Positions 18,269 to 27,756 are shown, numbered from the stretch's first letter. The stretch: 41,318 bases of DNA from an uncultured Clostridia bacterium (GCA_947053655.1 CAMRTO010000013.1:1-41318); one strand, 5' to 3'. The notes: a model not told the origin generated them from the letters alone. A program made the numbers and translations.

Positions 18269-18805
18269 ATGACAGAATTTCATGCAACCACAATATGCGC
18301 CGTAAAAAAGAACGGCGCGACAGCCATCGCCGGCGACGGTCAGGTCACCATGGGCGAAAGCGTAATTTTTAAAAACTCGGCGCAGAAGGTCAGGAGAATT
18401 TACGGCGGCAAAGTCATTCTGGGTTTTGCGGGTTCGGTTTCCGACGCTTTTTCCCTCAGTGAAAAGTTCGAGGGAATGTTGAATAAATTTTCGGGCAATT
18501 TAATGCGTTCCGCGGTGGAGCTTGCAGAGCTGTGGCGTTCGGATAAAGCCGTAAGAAAATTGGAGGCGTTGATGATTGTCGCGGACAAAGAAACGCTTTT
18601 GATAGTTTCCGGCACGGGCGAGGTTATCGAGCCCGACGACGGCATTGCGGCGATTGGCAGCGGCGGCAACTACGCTTTGGCGGCGGCGCGCGCGCTGTAT
18701 CAGAACACCGACTTTTCCGCCGAACAGATTGCGCAGAAGGCTTTGAAAATCGCAAGCGAAATATGTGTGTACACCAACGACAATATTAAGTGCGAGACGA
18801 TATAA
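18269..18805 (+). CDS. hslV: HslV peptidase of the HslUV (ClpQY) protease
   Basis: The 178-residue proteasome-like beta subunit forms double hexamers with HslU. Motifs: [62 protein letters not shown], and [10 protein letters not shown]. The N-terminus is MTEFHATTI, like the B. subtilis ClpQ form with a five-residue stretch before ATTI. The nucleophile would be Thr2 after Met removal, or Thr7 after a longer cut. XerC and CodY, the usual neighbours in B. subtilis, are absent. Confidence 0.96.
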   Translation: MTEFHATTICAVKKNGATAIAGDGQVTMGESVIFKNSAQKVRRIYGGKVILGFAGSVSDAFSLSEKFEGMLNKFSGNLMRSAVELAELWRSDKAVRKLEALMIVADKETLLIVSGTGEVIEPDDGIAAIGSGGNYALAAARALYQNTDFSAEQIAQKALKIASEICVYTNDNIKCETI

Positions 18806-18815
18806 GGAGAGCGTT

Positions 18816-20126
18816 ATGGATTTGACACCCAAACAGATTGTACATGAACTGAATAAATATATCATCGGTCAGGACGAGGCTAAAAAGGCGGTGGCTATCG
18901 CGCTCAGAAACCGTTACCGCAGAAGCTGTCTTTCCCCCGAGTTGCAGGACGACATAACACCTAAAAACATTATAATGAAGGGACCTACGGGCGTCGGCAA
19001 AACCGAAATAGCCCGCCGCCTTGCAAAGCTTGTAAAAGCGCCATTTTTAAAGGTCGAAGCCACAAAATATACCGAGGTCGGTTACGTCGGCAGGGACGTC
19101 GAAAGCATGGTGCGCGATTTGGCGGAGTGCGCCATACGTCTTGTAAAGGAGGAAAAGACCGCGGAGGTAAGCTATAAAGCGACCGCCGTTGCCGAAAGGC
19201 GTATTGCAAAGGTCCTTTCCGAAATGAAAAAGGACGAGCGCGGAGAGTTTTCCAAAGAGGTTTTCGAGCAGAACCTTGTCGACGGCATACATGCGGGCAA
19301 GTACGATAACACCGTTATAGAGATCGAGGTCGAGGACGTACCCAAACCGTTGGAGCTTTCCCCCGGCAGCGGCGCGGCGATAGATTTGGGCTCCGTGTTC
19401 GGCAGTCTCGGCATGAACAAGAAAAAGAAAAGAAAAATTTCCGTAAAGGAAGCGAAAAATCTTATAATCGCCGAGGAGGCGGATAAGCTTATCGACAACG
19501 ACGCGGTAAACACCGAGGCAATACGCCGCGCGGAAAACGACGGAATTATTTTCATTGACGAAATAGATAAAATAGCGGGCAAAGGCAATCAGGGCGCCGA
19601 CGTTTCGCGCGAGGGTGTGCAGAGGGATATTCTCCCCATAGTCGAAGGCTGTACCGTGCAGACCAAGTACGGACCCGTTAAGACGGATTATATCCTGTTT
19701 ATAGCTGCGGGCGCTTTCCACGTTTCCAAGGTGGAGGATTTGATTCCCGAATTACAGGGCAGGTTCCCCATACAGGTAGAGCTTCAAAGCCTTACGAAGC
19801 AGGACTTCGTAAATATACTGACTCAGCCGCAGAACGCCATAACAACGCAGTATTCCGCGCTTTTGGCTGTGGATAACATAGACTTGCATTTCACAAAGGA
19901 CGCGATTGAAAAAATCGCGGAGGTGTCTGAGGATATCAACACCACGTCCGAGGATATAGGCGCGCGCAGGCTTCACACCGTTATGGAAAGACTGTTGGAG
20001 GATATTTCCTATAACGCGGGCGGCAACGATTATCCCGTGATAAAGGTAGACGTTAACGCGAAGTACGTTGAGGAACACCTTGAAAACATAATAAAAAACA
20101 GAGACTTGAAAAAGTACGTGCTTTAA
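18816..20126 (+). CDS. hslU: HslU ATPase of the HslUV (ClpQY) protease
   Basis: A 436-residue AAA+ unfoldase. The start is ATG 18816 (MDLTPKQIVHELNKYIIGQ) with AAGGAGA 8 nt upstream. The frame extends farther but overlaps hslV. Walker A is GPTGVGKTE (56-64). GYVGRDVESMVRDL is the pore loop. Next come the I domain, Walker B GIIFIDEIDKIA, and the C-terminus ending KKYVL, whose tail normally docks into HslV. Confidence 0.97.
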   Translation: MDLTPKQIVHELNKYIIGQDEAKKAVAIALRNRYRRSCLSPELQDDITPKNIIMKGPTGVGKTEIARRLAKLVKAPFLKVEATKYTEVGYVGRDVESMVRDLAECAIRLVKEEKTAEVSYKATAVAERRIAKVLSEMKKDERGEFSKEVFEQNLVDGIHAGKYDNTVIEIEVEDVPKPLELSPGSGAAIDLGSVFGSLGMNKKKKRKISVKEAKNLIIAEEADKLIDNDAVNTEAIRRAENDGIIFIDEIDKIAGKGNQGADVSREGVQRDILPIVEGCTVQTKYGPVKTDYILFIAAGAFHVSKVEDLIPELQGRFPIQVELQSLTKQDFVNILTQPQNAITTQYSALLAVDNIDLHFTKDAIEKIAEVSEDINTTSEDIGARRLHTVMERLLEDISYNAGGNDYPVIKVDVNAKYVEEHLENIIKNRDLKKYVL

Positions 20127-20135
20127 GGATTGAAT

Positions 20136-21365
20136 ATGGATATTAATACAGTCATGTTTATGATATTCGGCGCGATAGGTCTTTTTGTTGCGGCGGGCGT
20201 TATTGTGTTTATCGTAATTACCGTGGTCAAGACGTCTTCGGGTATAAATAAAAACGTGTCCTACGGCAACGTCGGCGCGGATAGTACGGATAAGTTTTAC
20301 GAACAGCACGCGAAGAAGTATTTGAAAGCCGCCGAAGAGGGCGACGCGGACGCGCAGTTTGAGCTGGCGGAAATTTACGAGTTTCACGAAAGCGACAAAT
20401 ACCTGTATTGGCTTGAAAAGGCTTCTTTACAGGGTCATGAGGAAGCCACGCGCGAGCTTGCAGAAACATACGATTACGGCAACGACTCGGCAGAGCCTCC
20501 GATCGAGGAAGACAGACAAAAGGCTGTGGAGTTGTACACGCGCCTTGCGGACAAGGGCGATACCGACGCAATGAAGAAAATTTCTCTCATTTATGCCGTG
20601 AATTACGACGACAACGAAAAAGCGCGCGAGTGGGTTCAAAAGGCGGCGGAAGCGGGCGATATAGAGAGCATGGAGGAGCTTGGCAACGATTACAGGCTGA
20701 TTGGCGACATAGCGGACTTCGACAAATCCGAATACTGGTATAAAAAAGCCTGCGACCTCGGCAGCGGCGCCGCAATGAAGGGCTTGGGCGATTTGTACTG
20801 TTACGACGAAAACCGCCACGACTATATACAAGCCGAAAACTGGTACAAAAAAGCGGTTGCGGCGGAAAATTATTTTGCTTACGTCCGTCTCGGCGATATG
20901 GTCAAGGACGGCAAAATCCCGCAAAGCGACGCTTCGGCGGCATACACGTACTATAAAAAAGCCGCAGAAAAAGGCGAAAACCTCGGCAAGGTGAAAGTTG
21001 CGGAGTGTCTGCTTGAAGGCTACGGCGTTGAACAAGACTGCAATAAAGCGATAGCGATACTTCAAGAGCCGGCAGAGGACGGACATCCCGCCGCGAATTA
21101 CAGGTTGGGAATGTGCTACTTCGAGGGAACGGGAGTTGCGCAGGATTATAAAAAAGCAGTTGGGCATTTCACAAAGTGCAGTAAGTTCGAGGATGAAGCT
21201 TTAAACAAGCTGGGCGAGTGTTACTACTTCGGATACGGCGTAAAGGTAGATAAGGACAAGGCGCACGATTTGTGGCATGAAGCCGCGGAAAGGGAATGTA
21301 AGGACGCGGCGGAAAACCTTAAAATTTACTTTTACGAAACCGTAGAGTTTTGCGACAGTCATTGA
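20136..21365 (+). CDS. membrane-anchored Sel1-repeat protein
   Basis: A 409-residue protein. One N-terminal membrane helix (residues 7-33) is followed by a long array of Sel1-like/TPR alpha-alpha repeats of about 36 residues, for example KAVELYTRLADKGDTDAMKK and YGYGVKVDKDKAHDLWHEAA. Such arrays are protein-interaction scaffolds; the client here is unknown. The start is ATG 20136 with AAGGA 6 nt upstream; a TTG 6 nt earlier is possible. It lies between hslU (9-nt gap) and hisS, so it is co-transcribed with the protease. The array would face the cytoplasm or the outside depending on topology, which I cannot fix. Confidence 0.85.
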   Translation: MDINTVMFMIFGAIGLFVAAGVIVFIVITVVKTSSGINKNVSYGNVGADSTDKFYEQHAKKYLKAAEEGDADAQFELAEIYEFHESDKYLYWLEKASLQGHEEATRELAETYDYGNDSAEPPIEEDRQKAVELYTRLADKGDTDAMKKISLIYAVNYDDNEKAREWVQKAAEAGDIESMEELGNDYRLIGDIADFDKSEYWYKKACDLGSGAAMKGLGDLYCYDENRHDYIQAENWYKKAVAAENYFAYVRLGDMVKDGKIPQSDASAAYTYYKKAAEKGENLGKVKVAECLLEGYGVEQDCNKAIAILQEPAEDGHPAANYRLGMCYFEGTGVAQDYKKAVGHFTKCSKFEDEALNKLGECYYFGYGVKVDKDKAHDLWHEAAERECKDAAENLKIYFYETVEFCDSH

Positions 21366-21391
21366 AATCAGTGCAGTAAAAGAGGAATATA

Positions 21392-22642
21392 ATGATTAAT
21401 ATACCCAAAGGGACAAAGGACGTATTGCCGTCGCAGTCCTATAAGTGGCAGTATGTGGAAAACACCGCGCGGGAGGTTGCAAGGGTTTTCAACTTAAAGG
21501 AGATACGCACCCCCGTTTTCGAACATACCGAGCTGTTTACCCGCGGCGTCGGCGATACGACCGACGTCGTTAACAAAGAGATGTACACGTTTGAGGACAA
21601 GGGCGGCAGAAGCGTCACATTAAAGCCGGAAGGCACTGCCGGCGCGGCAAGGCTGTTTATAGAAAACGGACTTGCAAGCTCGCCCATGCCCGTTAAAGCG
21701 TATTATATAACGCCCTGCTTCCGTTACGAACGCCCGCAGGCGGGTAGGCTGAGAGAGTTTCACCAGTTCGGTATGGAAATTTTCGGCGCGGAAAGCTTTA
21801 CGCAGGACGCGGAAGTCATTTTTGCGGCCTCTTCGTTTTTGGAAAAGCTGGGGGTTAAAACGCGGCTTGAAATAAATTCCATAGGTTGTAAAACCTGCCG
21901 CACCCAATATAACGCGGCGCTGAGAAAATATTTTGCGCCTCATCTTGACGGAATGTGTCCGGCTTGCCGCGCCCGCTTCGATAAAAACCCTCTGCGTATG
22001 CTTGACTGCAAGGAGGAAGCGTGCAAAAAAATCTCCGCCGCCGCGCCTGCAATTACGGACTACCTCTGCGCGGACTGCGCGGACCACTTTGCGGGGCTTA
22101 AAAACCTGCTCACGGCGCAGGGCGTGGAATATACGGTAAATCCCCGTATAGTGCGCGGACTGGATTATTACACCAAGACCGTTTTCGAGTTTGTTTCCGA
22201 CGCGATAGGCGCTCAGGGAACGGTCTGCGGCGGAGGCCGTTACGACGGACTTTTGGAGGAGCTTGGGGCGGCACCCTTGCCCGCAATAGGCTTCGCGGCG
22301 GGGATAGAGCGGCTTTTGCTTTTAATGGAAAATACCTCGGTTGCTTTTCCCGAAGACGGAAAACCTTTGATTTACGTTGCGGGGCTTGACGGCGCGTGCC
22401 GCGCGGAAGCTTTTAAAACGGTATGCTCTTTGAGAAGCAAGGGTATAGCCGCCGAAACCGACCATATGGGGCGTTCGGTCAAAGCTCAGTTCAAATATGC
22501 GGACAAGCTGGGCGTAAAGTTTGTTGCCGTAATAGGCGGCGACGAGCTTGCAAGCGGAGAAATAAAAATAAAAAATATGTCGTCCGGCGAACAGACGGCG
22601 GTTAAATGCGCGGATATTTACGCATACTTAACAAAGGAGTAA
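21392..22642 (+). CDS. hisS: histidine-tRNA ligase
   Basis: A 416-residue class II synthetase. Motif 1 lies in the N-terminal third (PEGTAGAARLF). CFRYERPQAGRLREFHQFGMEIFG is motif 2. VRGLDYYTKTVFEF is the histidine-specific A motif. GTVCGGGRYDGL and GIERLLLL (motif 3) follow. The anticodon-binding domain ends the protein. AGAGG precedes the ATG. Confidence 0.96.
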   Translation: MINIPKGTKDVLPSQSYKWQYVENTAREVARVFNLKEIRTPVFEHTELFTRGVGDTTDVVNKEMYTFEDKGGRSVTLKPEGTAGAARLFIENGLASSPMPVKAYYITPCFRYERPQAGRLREFHQFGMEIFGAESFTQDAEVIFAASSFLEKLGVKTRLEINSIGCKTCRTQYNAALRKYFAPHLDGMCPACRARFDKNPLRMLDCKEEACKKISAAAPAITDYLCADCADHFAGLKNLLTAQGVEYTVNPRIVRGLDYYTKTVFEFVSDAIGAQGTVCGGGRYDGLLEELGAAPLPAIGFAAGIERLLLLMENTSVAFPEDGKPLIYVAGLDGACRAEAFKTVCSLRSKGIAAETDHMGRSVKAQFKYADKLGVKFVAVIGGDELASGEIKIKNMSSGEQTAVKCADIYAYLTKE

Positions 22643-22647
22643 AAAAT

Positions 22648-22959
22648 ATGGAACAGATTAATACCGAAAAATTCGACGAGTTGTTAAAAGGCGATAAGCC
22701 CGTCGTGTGCGATTTTTTCGCAACCTGGTGCGGACCTTGCAAAATGCTTGCGCCCGTAATGGAAAAGGTTTCCGAAAAATTTTCGGACAGGGCTGTGTTC
22801 GTCAAAGTCGATATAGACGAAAACCTGCCGCTTGCCGCGCGCTACGGCATAATGTCCATACCGCTTGTCGCAGTATTCAAGGGCGGCGAACAGACGGCGA
22901 AAACGCTGGGTTACATGTCCGCTTCGGAAGCGGAAAAGTTTCTTGAAGAAAATCTTTGA
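22648..22959 (+). CDS. trxA: thioredoxin
   Basis: A 103-residue thioredoxin with WCGPC (Cys28, Cys31), cis-proline segment SIPLVAVF and GYMSASEAEKFLEENL at the end. The start is ATG 22648 with AAAGGAG 7 nt upstream. The open frame runs 14 codons farther but overlaps hisS. Last gene of the long run, closed by a terminator. Confidence 0.95.
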   Translation: MEQINTEKFDELLKGDKPVVCDFFATWCGPCKMLAPVMEKVSEKFSDRAVFVKVDIDENLPLAARYGIMSIPLVAVFKGGEQTAKTLGYMSASEAEKFLEENL

Positions 22960-22961
22960 TA

Positions 22962-22996
22962 AAAACCGCGCCCGTAAAAACGGGCGCGGTTTTTTC
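22962..22996 (+). terminator. terminator of the hisS-trxA end
   Basis: AACCGCGCCCG-TAAAAA-CGGGCGCGGTTTTTT. Confidence 0.9.
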
Positions 22997-23015
22997 GTTA
23001 ATCCGCCGCATAGTA

Positions 23016-23044
23016 TTGCAAAAAGCGCGTTTTTGTGATATAAT
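23016..23044 (+). promoter_or_regulatory. promoter of glyA
   Basis: TTGCAA, 17 nt, TATAAT, 28 nt before the glyA ATG. Confidence 0.75.
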
Positions 23045-23071
23045 AAATAAAAAACCCCACGGAGCTTTTTT

Positions 23072-24322
23072 ATGATAGACATTTCCCTTATAGAACAAAC
23101 CGACCCCGAAATTGCCGAGGCGTTAAAGCTTGAGCTTGACCGCCAGCAGAACAATATAGAGCTTATCGCCAGCGAAAACTTCGTTTCCCCCGCGGTAATG
23201 GCGGCGGCAGGCAGCCACCTTACCAACAAATATGCGGAGGGCTATCCCGCGCACCGCTATTACGGCGGTTGCCGCTTTGTGGATATTGCCGAAGACCTTG
23301 CGCGCGACAGACTCAAACAGCTTTTCGGTTGCGAGTACTGCAACGTGCAGGCGCACTCGGGCGCAAGCGCCAATCTTGCCGTGCTTTTCGCTACGTGTCA
23401 GCCCGGCGACACCGTGATGGGTATGAATCTCGCCCACGGCGGACACCTTTCGCACGGCTCGCCCGTAAATATTTCCGGCAAATACTTCAATATAGTCCCT
23501 TACGGCGTTAAAGAGGGTGAAGAAGTCATCGACTACGACGAAATGGAGCGCATTGCAAAAAGCTGCAAGCCGAAGCTTATTATCTGCGGCGCAAGCGCAT
23601 ATCCGCGCACTATAGACTTCAAGCGAATACGCGAAATCTGCGACGGCTGCGGCGCTTTGATGATGGCGGACATCGCGCATATCGCGGGATTGGTCGCGGC
23701 GGGGCTTCACCCCTCGCCCGTACCCTATGCGGACTTTGTCACCACAACGACGCATAAGACGTTGCGCGGACCCCGCGGCGGCGTAATAATGTGTAAGGAG
23801 GAATGGGGCAAAGCGATAGACAAGGCTATATTCCCCGGCGTGCAGGGCGGCCCACTCATGCATATCATAGCGGCAAAGGCAGTGGCTTTTAAGGAGGCGT
23901 TGCAGCCCGAATTCAAAGATTATCAAAAACAAATCGTAAAAAACGCGGCGGCAATGGCGGAGGAGTTTAAAGCGCGCGGCGTAAAAATGGTGTCGGGCGG
24001 AACAGACAACCACCTTATACTTTTAAATCTTACAGACAAAAACATGACCGGCAAGGAGCTTGAAAATCTTCTGGACGAGGTTCATATAACCGTCAATAAA
24101 AACGCCGTGCCGTTCGATATCCAAAAGCCTTTCGTAACCTCGGGCATACGCGTCGGCACGCCCGCAGTCACCTCGCGCGGAATGAAGGAGCCAGAGGCGA
24201 AAAAGATAGCTTCGCTTATTTCCGACGTGATAGAAAAAAGGGAAAGCGCCTTCGCGCAGGTCAAAGACGAAGTCGCAAAGCTTTGCAAAGCTTTCCCCCT
24301 GTATAAAAATTGCGTCAAATAA
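23072..24322 (+). CDS. glyA: serine hydroxymethyltransferase
   Basis: A 416-residue PLP enzyme interconverting serine and glycine with tetrahydrofolate, the main source of one-carbon units. PLP lysine is Lys229 in [14 protein letters not shown]. Other blocks are [18 protein letters not shown] and [13 protein letters not shown]. It is a monocistronic gene with its own promoter. The methylene-THF it makes is the cofactor of TrmFO encoded upstream, though no regulatory link is visible. Confidence 0.97.
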   Translation: MIDISLIEQTDPEIAEALKLELDRQQNNIELIASENFVSPAVMAAAGSHLTNKYAEGYPAHRYYGGCRFVDIAEDLARDRLKQLFGCEYCNVQAHSGASANLAVLFATCQPGDTVMGMNLAHGGHLSHGSPVNISGKYFNIVPYGVKEGEEVIDYDEMERIAKSCKPKLIICGASAYPRTIDFKRIREICDGCGALMMADIAHIAGLVAAGLHPSPVPYADFVTTTTHKTLRGPRGGVIMCKEEWGKAIDKAIFPGVQGGPLMHIIAAKAVAFKEALQPEFKDYQKQIVKNAAAMAEEFKARGVKMVSGGTDNHLILLNLTDKNMTGKELENLLDEVHITVNKNAVPFDIQKPFVTSGIRVGTPAVTSRGMKEPEAKKIASLISDVIEKRESAFAQVKDEVAKLCKAFPLYKNCVK

Positions 24323-24336
24323 TATGTCGCAAAAAG

Positions 24337-24365
24337 TTGATTTTCTAACTAAAATATGATATAAT
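24337..24365 (+). promoter_or_regulatory. promoter of the lipoprotein gene
   Basis: TTGATT, 17 nt, TATAAT, starting 15 nt after the glyA stop. Confidence 0.75.
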
Positions 24366-24379
24366 GAATAAGCAATTCA

Positions 24380-24417
24380 GAGGGGCGCCCCTCTGTTGCG
24401 TGCATTCGCACGCAACA
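24380..24417 (+). repeat. two stacked hairpins in the lipoprotein 5' leader
   Basis: A GAGGGGC/GCCCCTC palindrome (24380-24395) and TGTTGCGTGC-ATTC-GCACGCAACA (24394-24417) share their edge. They begin about 8 nt after the expected start of transcription. No T-run follows, so they look like a 5' mRNA-stabilising structure and not a terminator. Confidence 0.55.
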
Positions 24418-24455
24418 GTCCCACATTATCCGCTCCCTGAGAAGGAGAAATTTCA

Positions 24456-25694
24456 ATGCGTAAAAATTTAGTGGCGGCTTTGCTTGCGGGTGCGGTAGCG
24501 GCCGCGGGAATGGTCGGTTTGACGGCTTGCGACGACAGCGGTAAAAGCGGTCTGTCCAAGGGTGATGAAGTAACTGCGGAAAAATGGGCGGCGGCGTTTG
24601 CAAAAACGATAGCGGCTGAAAATTACACTGCCGAATCCACCGCGGAAGGCAAGGAAGTTATAACGGGCACTAAAGACGGTAAAGAAGTAAACGCCGTCGC
24701 AACTTTCAATACCACTGGCAAGCTCTATTACGATTTGACCGGCAAAAAAGTTTATTCCGAAACAAAGTATACCGAAAAATTTACCGGTGCCGAAGCGTTT
24801 GGCGGTGAGGACGGTGAAGAAACCTCGGAAGTAAAATCTTACGACGTTGCGGAAAGCAAGACAATATGGTCTGCAAGATACCGTAAATATAACAACGAAT
24901 ACAATTGGACTGCGGAGAAGTACGAAAGCTTAACCGAAGAAGATGCAAACCGGCGTATCGCCGACAGCGGCGCCGCCGTAATTCTCGCCGCGCAGTATAC
25001 TACAAGCGAGACCGCGGAAAATTCCGAAGCTAAACCTCTCGCTCAGCTTTATTCCTCATTCAAGTATGACGGCGGATATTACAAGGCGGAGCTTTGGACG
25101 GAGTACGAGGGCAAGCAGACCGTAACCGTAACGGTAAAAGGCGAATACGTTACGGGCTTGCAGAAGGAAATGAATAATGTGGAAACGGAGGACGGACTTA
25201 CCGACACGTCCACCTCGAAATCCGTTGTCACCTTCTCGAAATTCGGCAAAACTACGGTAAACGCTCCCGCGGACGCGACGAAGGCTATAAACGATTTGAA
25301 AGCCGAGCAAGAAAATCAGGACGAGGACGACGACGATAACGACCCGAATTCCTTATCCGGCAAAACGTATGTGTTCGACAGGTTAGAAGTTACTTTCGGA
25401 CCCGACGTCGACCAAGATACGAAAGACATGACGGAGCAGCAAATCAAACAAATGGAAGCGGTGTTTGCGGATACCCGCATAGAGTTCGTTGCTAATAACG
25501 GTTTCACGATGTACACGAACGGAAACAGTGTTAACGGTACATACTCAAACGACGGCAGCAACGTGGTTTTGACCCCGACGGGAGTTGACGGCGAACCGCA
25601 GAGTATGGGTTTGTCGGGTGATATGCTTACTTCGGACATTTCTTCGACCGAAGGAATAAATATAACCATGATTTTCATGCTTTATACAGCTTAA
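24456..25694 (+). CDS. uncharacterised lipoprotein
   Basis: A 412-residue protein with a lipoprotein signal peptide (MRKNLVAALLAGAVAAAGMV) and lipobox LTAC with Cys at residue 25. It would be anchored outside the plasma membrane. The N-terminal 270 residues are beta-rich and repetitive in Glu/Thr/Tyr. An acidic linker (EQENQDEDDDDNDPNSL) leads to a C-terminal domain of about 115 residues with lipocalin-like alternation (YVFDRLEV...GFTMYTNGNSVNGTYS). No enzyme motif. Probably abundant: strong promoter, stable 5' hairpins, own terminator. Function unknown. Confidence 0.8.
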   Translation: MRKNLVAALLAGAVAAAGMVGLTACDDSGKSGLSKGDEVTAEKWAAAFAKTIAAENYTAESTAEGKEVITGTKDGKEVNAVATFNTTGKLYYDLTGKKVYSETKYTEKFTGAEAFGGEDGEETSEVKSYDVAESKTIWSARYRKYNNEYNWTAEKYESLTEEDANRRIADSGAAVILAAQYTTSETAENSEAKPLAQLYSSFKYDGGYYKAELWTEYEGKQTVTVTVKGEYVTGLQKEMNNVETEDGLTDTSTSKSVVTFSKFGKTTVNAPADATKAINDLKAEQENQDEDDDDNDPNSLSGKTYVFDRLEVTFGPDVDQDTKDMTEQQIKQMEAVFADTRIEFVANNGFTMYTNGNSVNGTYSNDGSNVVLTPTGVDGEPQSMGLSGDMLTSDISSTEGINITMIFMLYTA

Positions 25695-25709
25695 ATACGT
25701 AATAATTTT

Positions 25710-25745
25710 CCGTCCTCGGCTTAAAACCGCGGACGGTTTTTATTT
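25710..25745 (+). terminator. terminator of the lipoprotein gene
   Basis: CCGTCC-T-CGG...CCG-C-GGACGG followed by TTTTTATTTT. Confidence 0.8.
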
Positions 25746-25768
25746 TAAGTGAAAAGTGTATGAAAGTA

Positions 25769-25797
25769 TTGTTTTCGGGCTTTAATAATGTTATAAT
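25769..25797 (+). promoter_or_regulatory. promoter of the degV-family gene
   Basis: TTGTTT, 17 nt, TATAAT, 28 nt before the start codon. Confidence 0.7.
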
Positions 25798-25824
25798 CTG
25801 TATAACTGAATTAAAGGTGAGTAA

Positions 25825-26670
25825 ATGAAAATTAAAATCACGTCAGACTCCACTTGCGATTTAAGTCCGGAGCTGGTTGAAAAGTTTAACATAGGAATAG
25901 TGCCTTTGCACGTGATAATGGGCGGTAAAACTTACAGCGACGGCGTTGACGTCGTGCCCGAAGATATTTTCCGTTACGTTAAGGAGACGCAAACGCTTCC
26001 CACCACGGCGGCGCCGTCAACGGAAGAGTATAAGGAGGTTTTTTCGTCTTATCTGAAAGATTACGACGCCGTTGTGCATATAAATATTTCCTCCGAGACT
26101 TCGTCTTCCTACGACAACGCGTGCGTTGCGGCGAAGGACTTTAAAGGGAAGGTTTTTCCCGTAGACTCTTACGCGCTTTCTACGGGACAGGGGCTTCTTG
26201 CGTTAAAGGCGTGCGATTTTGCCGCGGAGGGCAAAAGCCCGTGCGAGATTGCGGAAACGCTCGAAGCTATGCGCTCCCGCGTGAATACCTCCTTCGTGCC
26301 CGACGCACTGGATTATCTGCACAAGGGCGGCAGATGCTCGCTTGCGGCGCTTATGGGCGCGAAAATTCTTAAACTTCACCCTTTTATTGACATGAAGGAC
26401 GGTCGGCTTTACGCAAAGAAGAAGTACATGGGCGGTATAGAACGCTGTCTTAAAGCTTACGTGGACGAGCTTGCGCAGCAGTACAAAAATTACGATAAAG
26501 CCCGCTGTTTCATAACGCACTCCTCATGCGGGGCGGAAACCGTCGCAAAGGTTCGCAGTCTGGTAGAGCAGCTTTTCGGCTTCGACGAAATTTACGAAAC
26601 CGTCGCGGGCAACGTGGTAACTTCGCACTGCGGCAAGGGCACGTTGGGCGTTCTGTTTATCTACGACTGA
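25825..26670 (+). CDS. DegV-family fatty-acid-binding protein
   Basis: A 281-residue protein of the DegV (FakB-like) family. It opens with KITSDSTCDLSPELVEKFNIGIVPLHV. TLPTTAAPSTEEY and HINISSETSSSYDNA are fatty-acid-binding regions, followed by YALSTGQGLLAL and the C-terminal GTLGVLFIYD. In Firmicutes FakB proteins present exogenous fatty acids to the kinase FakA. No fakA is nearby, so the specific role is inferred. Monocistronic. Confidence 0.9.
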   Translation: MKIKITSDSTCDLSPELVEKFNIGIVPLHVIMGGKTYSDGVDVVPEDIFRYVKETQTLPTTAAPSTEEYKEVFSSYLKDYDAVVHINISSETSSSYDNACVAAKDFKGKVFPVDSYALSTGQGLLALKACDFAAEGKSPCEIAETLEAMRSRVNTSFVPDALDYLHKGGRCSLAALMGAKILKLHPFIDMKDGRLYAKKKYMGGIERCLKAYVDELAQQYKNYDKARCFITHSSCGAETVAKVRSLVEQLFGFDEIYETVAGNVVTSHCGKGTLGVLFIYD

Positions 26671-26741
26671 AAACCGCAATCCTTATATTAAAACTGTCCT
26701 GAAAGTTTATAAAATTATTGCAGTTCAATCTTTTCAAACGC

Positions 26742-26770
26742 TTGACACAATACAAAAAGCTTAATATAAT
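26742..26770 (+). promoter_or_regulatory. promoter of the FMN riboswitch/ribU unit
   Basis: TTGACA, 17 nt, TATAAT, 20 nt before the riboswitch. Confidence 0.8.
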
Positions 26771-26789
26771 AAAATTACAATTTAAAGTT

Positions 26790-26906
26790 ATTCTTTGGGG
26801 CGGGGTGCAATTCCCCACCGGCAGTAAAGTCTGCGAAGAAAGCTTAACGCTTTCCCGAACGGGTGCAATTCCCGTACCGACGGTATAGTCCGGATGATAA
26901 AAGAAT
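26790..26906 (+). ncRNA. FMN riboswitch (RFN element)
   Basis: All conserved RFN blocks are present in order: ATTCTTTGGGGCGGGGTG, CCCCACCGGCAGTAAAGTC, a variable arm, GAACGGGTGCAATTCCCG, then ACCGACGGTATAGTCCGGAT and the closing AAAAGAAT pairing with ATTCTTT. It binds flavin mononucleotide and lowers expression of ribU when FMN is plentiful. Confidence 0.97.
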
Positions 26907-26929
26907 TTTAAACGGTGATTTTCCGCTTG

Positions 26930-26957
26930 CGCCCCGATTTTTTTCGGGGCGTTTTTT
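26930..26957 (+). terminator. riboswitch-controlled terminator
   Basis: CGCCCCGA-TTTTTT-TCGGGGCG-TTTTTT, 24 nt after the aptamer and 42 nt before ribU. Control is at transcription termination and does not hide the ribosome site (AGAGGTG lies downstream). Confidence 0.9.
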
Positions 26958-26998
26958 TGCAAAGAATACTTTAAAAATAAAATACAAGAGGTGTTTTT

Positions 26999-27751
26999 AT
27001 GCAAAAGAACGAACAAACCGTACCGCACAGCGACGAATTTGCCGCCGCGGAAGAAGCCGCCGCATTGCGCGCCGAGGAGCAACCCGTATCGGAGCCGCAG
27101 GCGACGGTTAAACCCAGAAGCAGCGCAAAAGCGTTTCTGGCGAACTATTTCACCGCTACGCGCATGGCGTATATGGCGGTGTTCACCGCGCTGTCGTTTA
27201 TACTGCGTCTGCCCTGGTTCGAGTTTCCGCTTTTCCCCGCGGTTCCGTTTTTGAAGGTGGATTTTTCGGGCGTGTTCGCGCTGATTGCGGGCTTTTCTCT
27301 GGGACCCGTTGCGGGCGTCGTCGTAAGTTCGCTGAAAGAGTTTATTTACGCGCTTGCTTTCACCCAGACAATCGGCGTGGGCGAGCTTGCCAACATACTT
27401 ATCATGCTTCCGTTTATACTCATTCCGTCCTTTATTTACAAAAAGTATAAGGGTATAAAGGCGGTTCTCGTATCCATTGCGATAGGTTGCGTCGCTCAGG
27501 TGATAATTTCAGTACCCGTAAATTACCTGCTGACCTTCCCGTTTTTCCTCAACCTTTATATGCACAAGCCCTGGGTCGAGGGAATGAGGTCCTATCTCGA
27601 CGTTTGGTATTGGGCGCTTCTTTTCAACTTAGTCAAGACGCTGTTGCTTTCGGTTGCGGTACTGCTTTTGTACAAGCCGCTGTCAAGACTTATAAAGCTT
27701 ACCAACGAAAAATTTTCAAAACGCGGCAAGGGACGCAAAGAAGCGACATAA
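26999..27751 (+). CDS. ribU: riboflavin ECF transporter S component RibU
   Basis: A 250-residue membrane protein: substrate-binding S component of an energy-coupling factor transporter. After an unusual acidic, Ala/Glu-rich cytosolic extension (residues 1-45) come six hydrophobic helices (MAYMAVFTALSFILRLPWFEF onward). Family marks include FPLFPAVPFLKVDFSGVFALIAGF and the EFIYAL segment. Riboflavin specificity is supported by the FMN riboswitch in its leader. The shared EcfA1A2T module is not in the window. Confidence 0.93.
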   Translation: MQKNEQTVPHSDEFAAAEEAAALRAEEQPVSEPQATVKPRSSAKAFLANYFTATRMAYMAVFTALSFILRLPWFEFPLFPAVPFLKVDFSGVFALIAGFSLGPVAGVVVSSLKEFIYALAFTQTIGVGELANILIMLPFILIPSFIYKKYKGIKAVLVSIAIGCVAQVIISVPVNYLLTFPFFLNLYMHKPWVEGMRSYLDVWYWALLFNLVKTLLLSVAVLLLYKPLSRLIKLTNEKFSKRGKGRKEAT

Positions 27752-27756
27752 AACAA

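Noticed and set aside
24456..25694. Lipoprotein as a DGR target
   Set aside because: Its C-terminus lacks a lectin-fold variable-repeat pattern and has no matching template near the RT.
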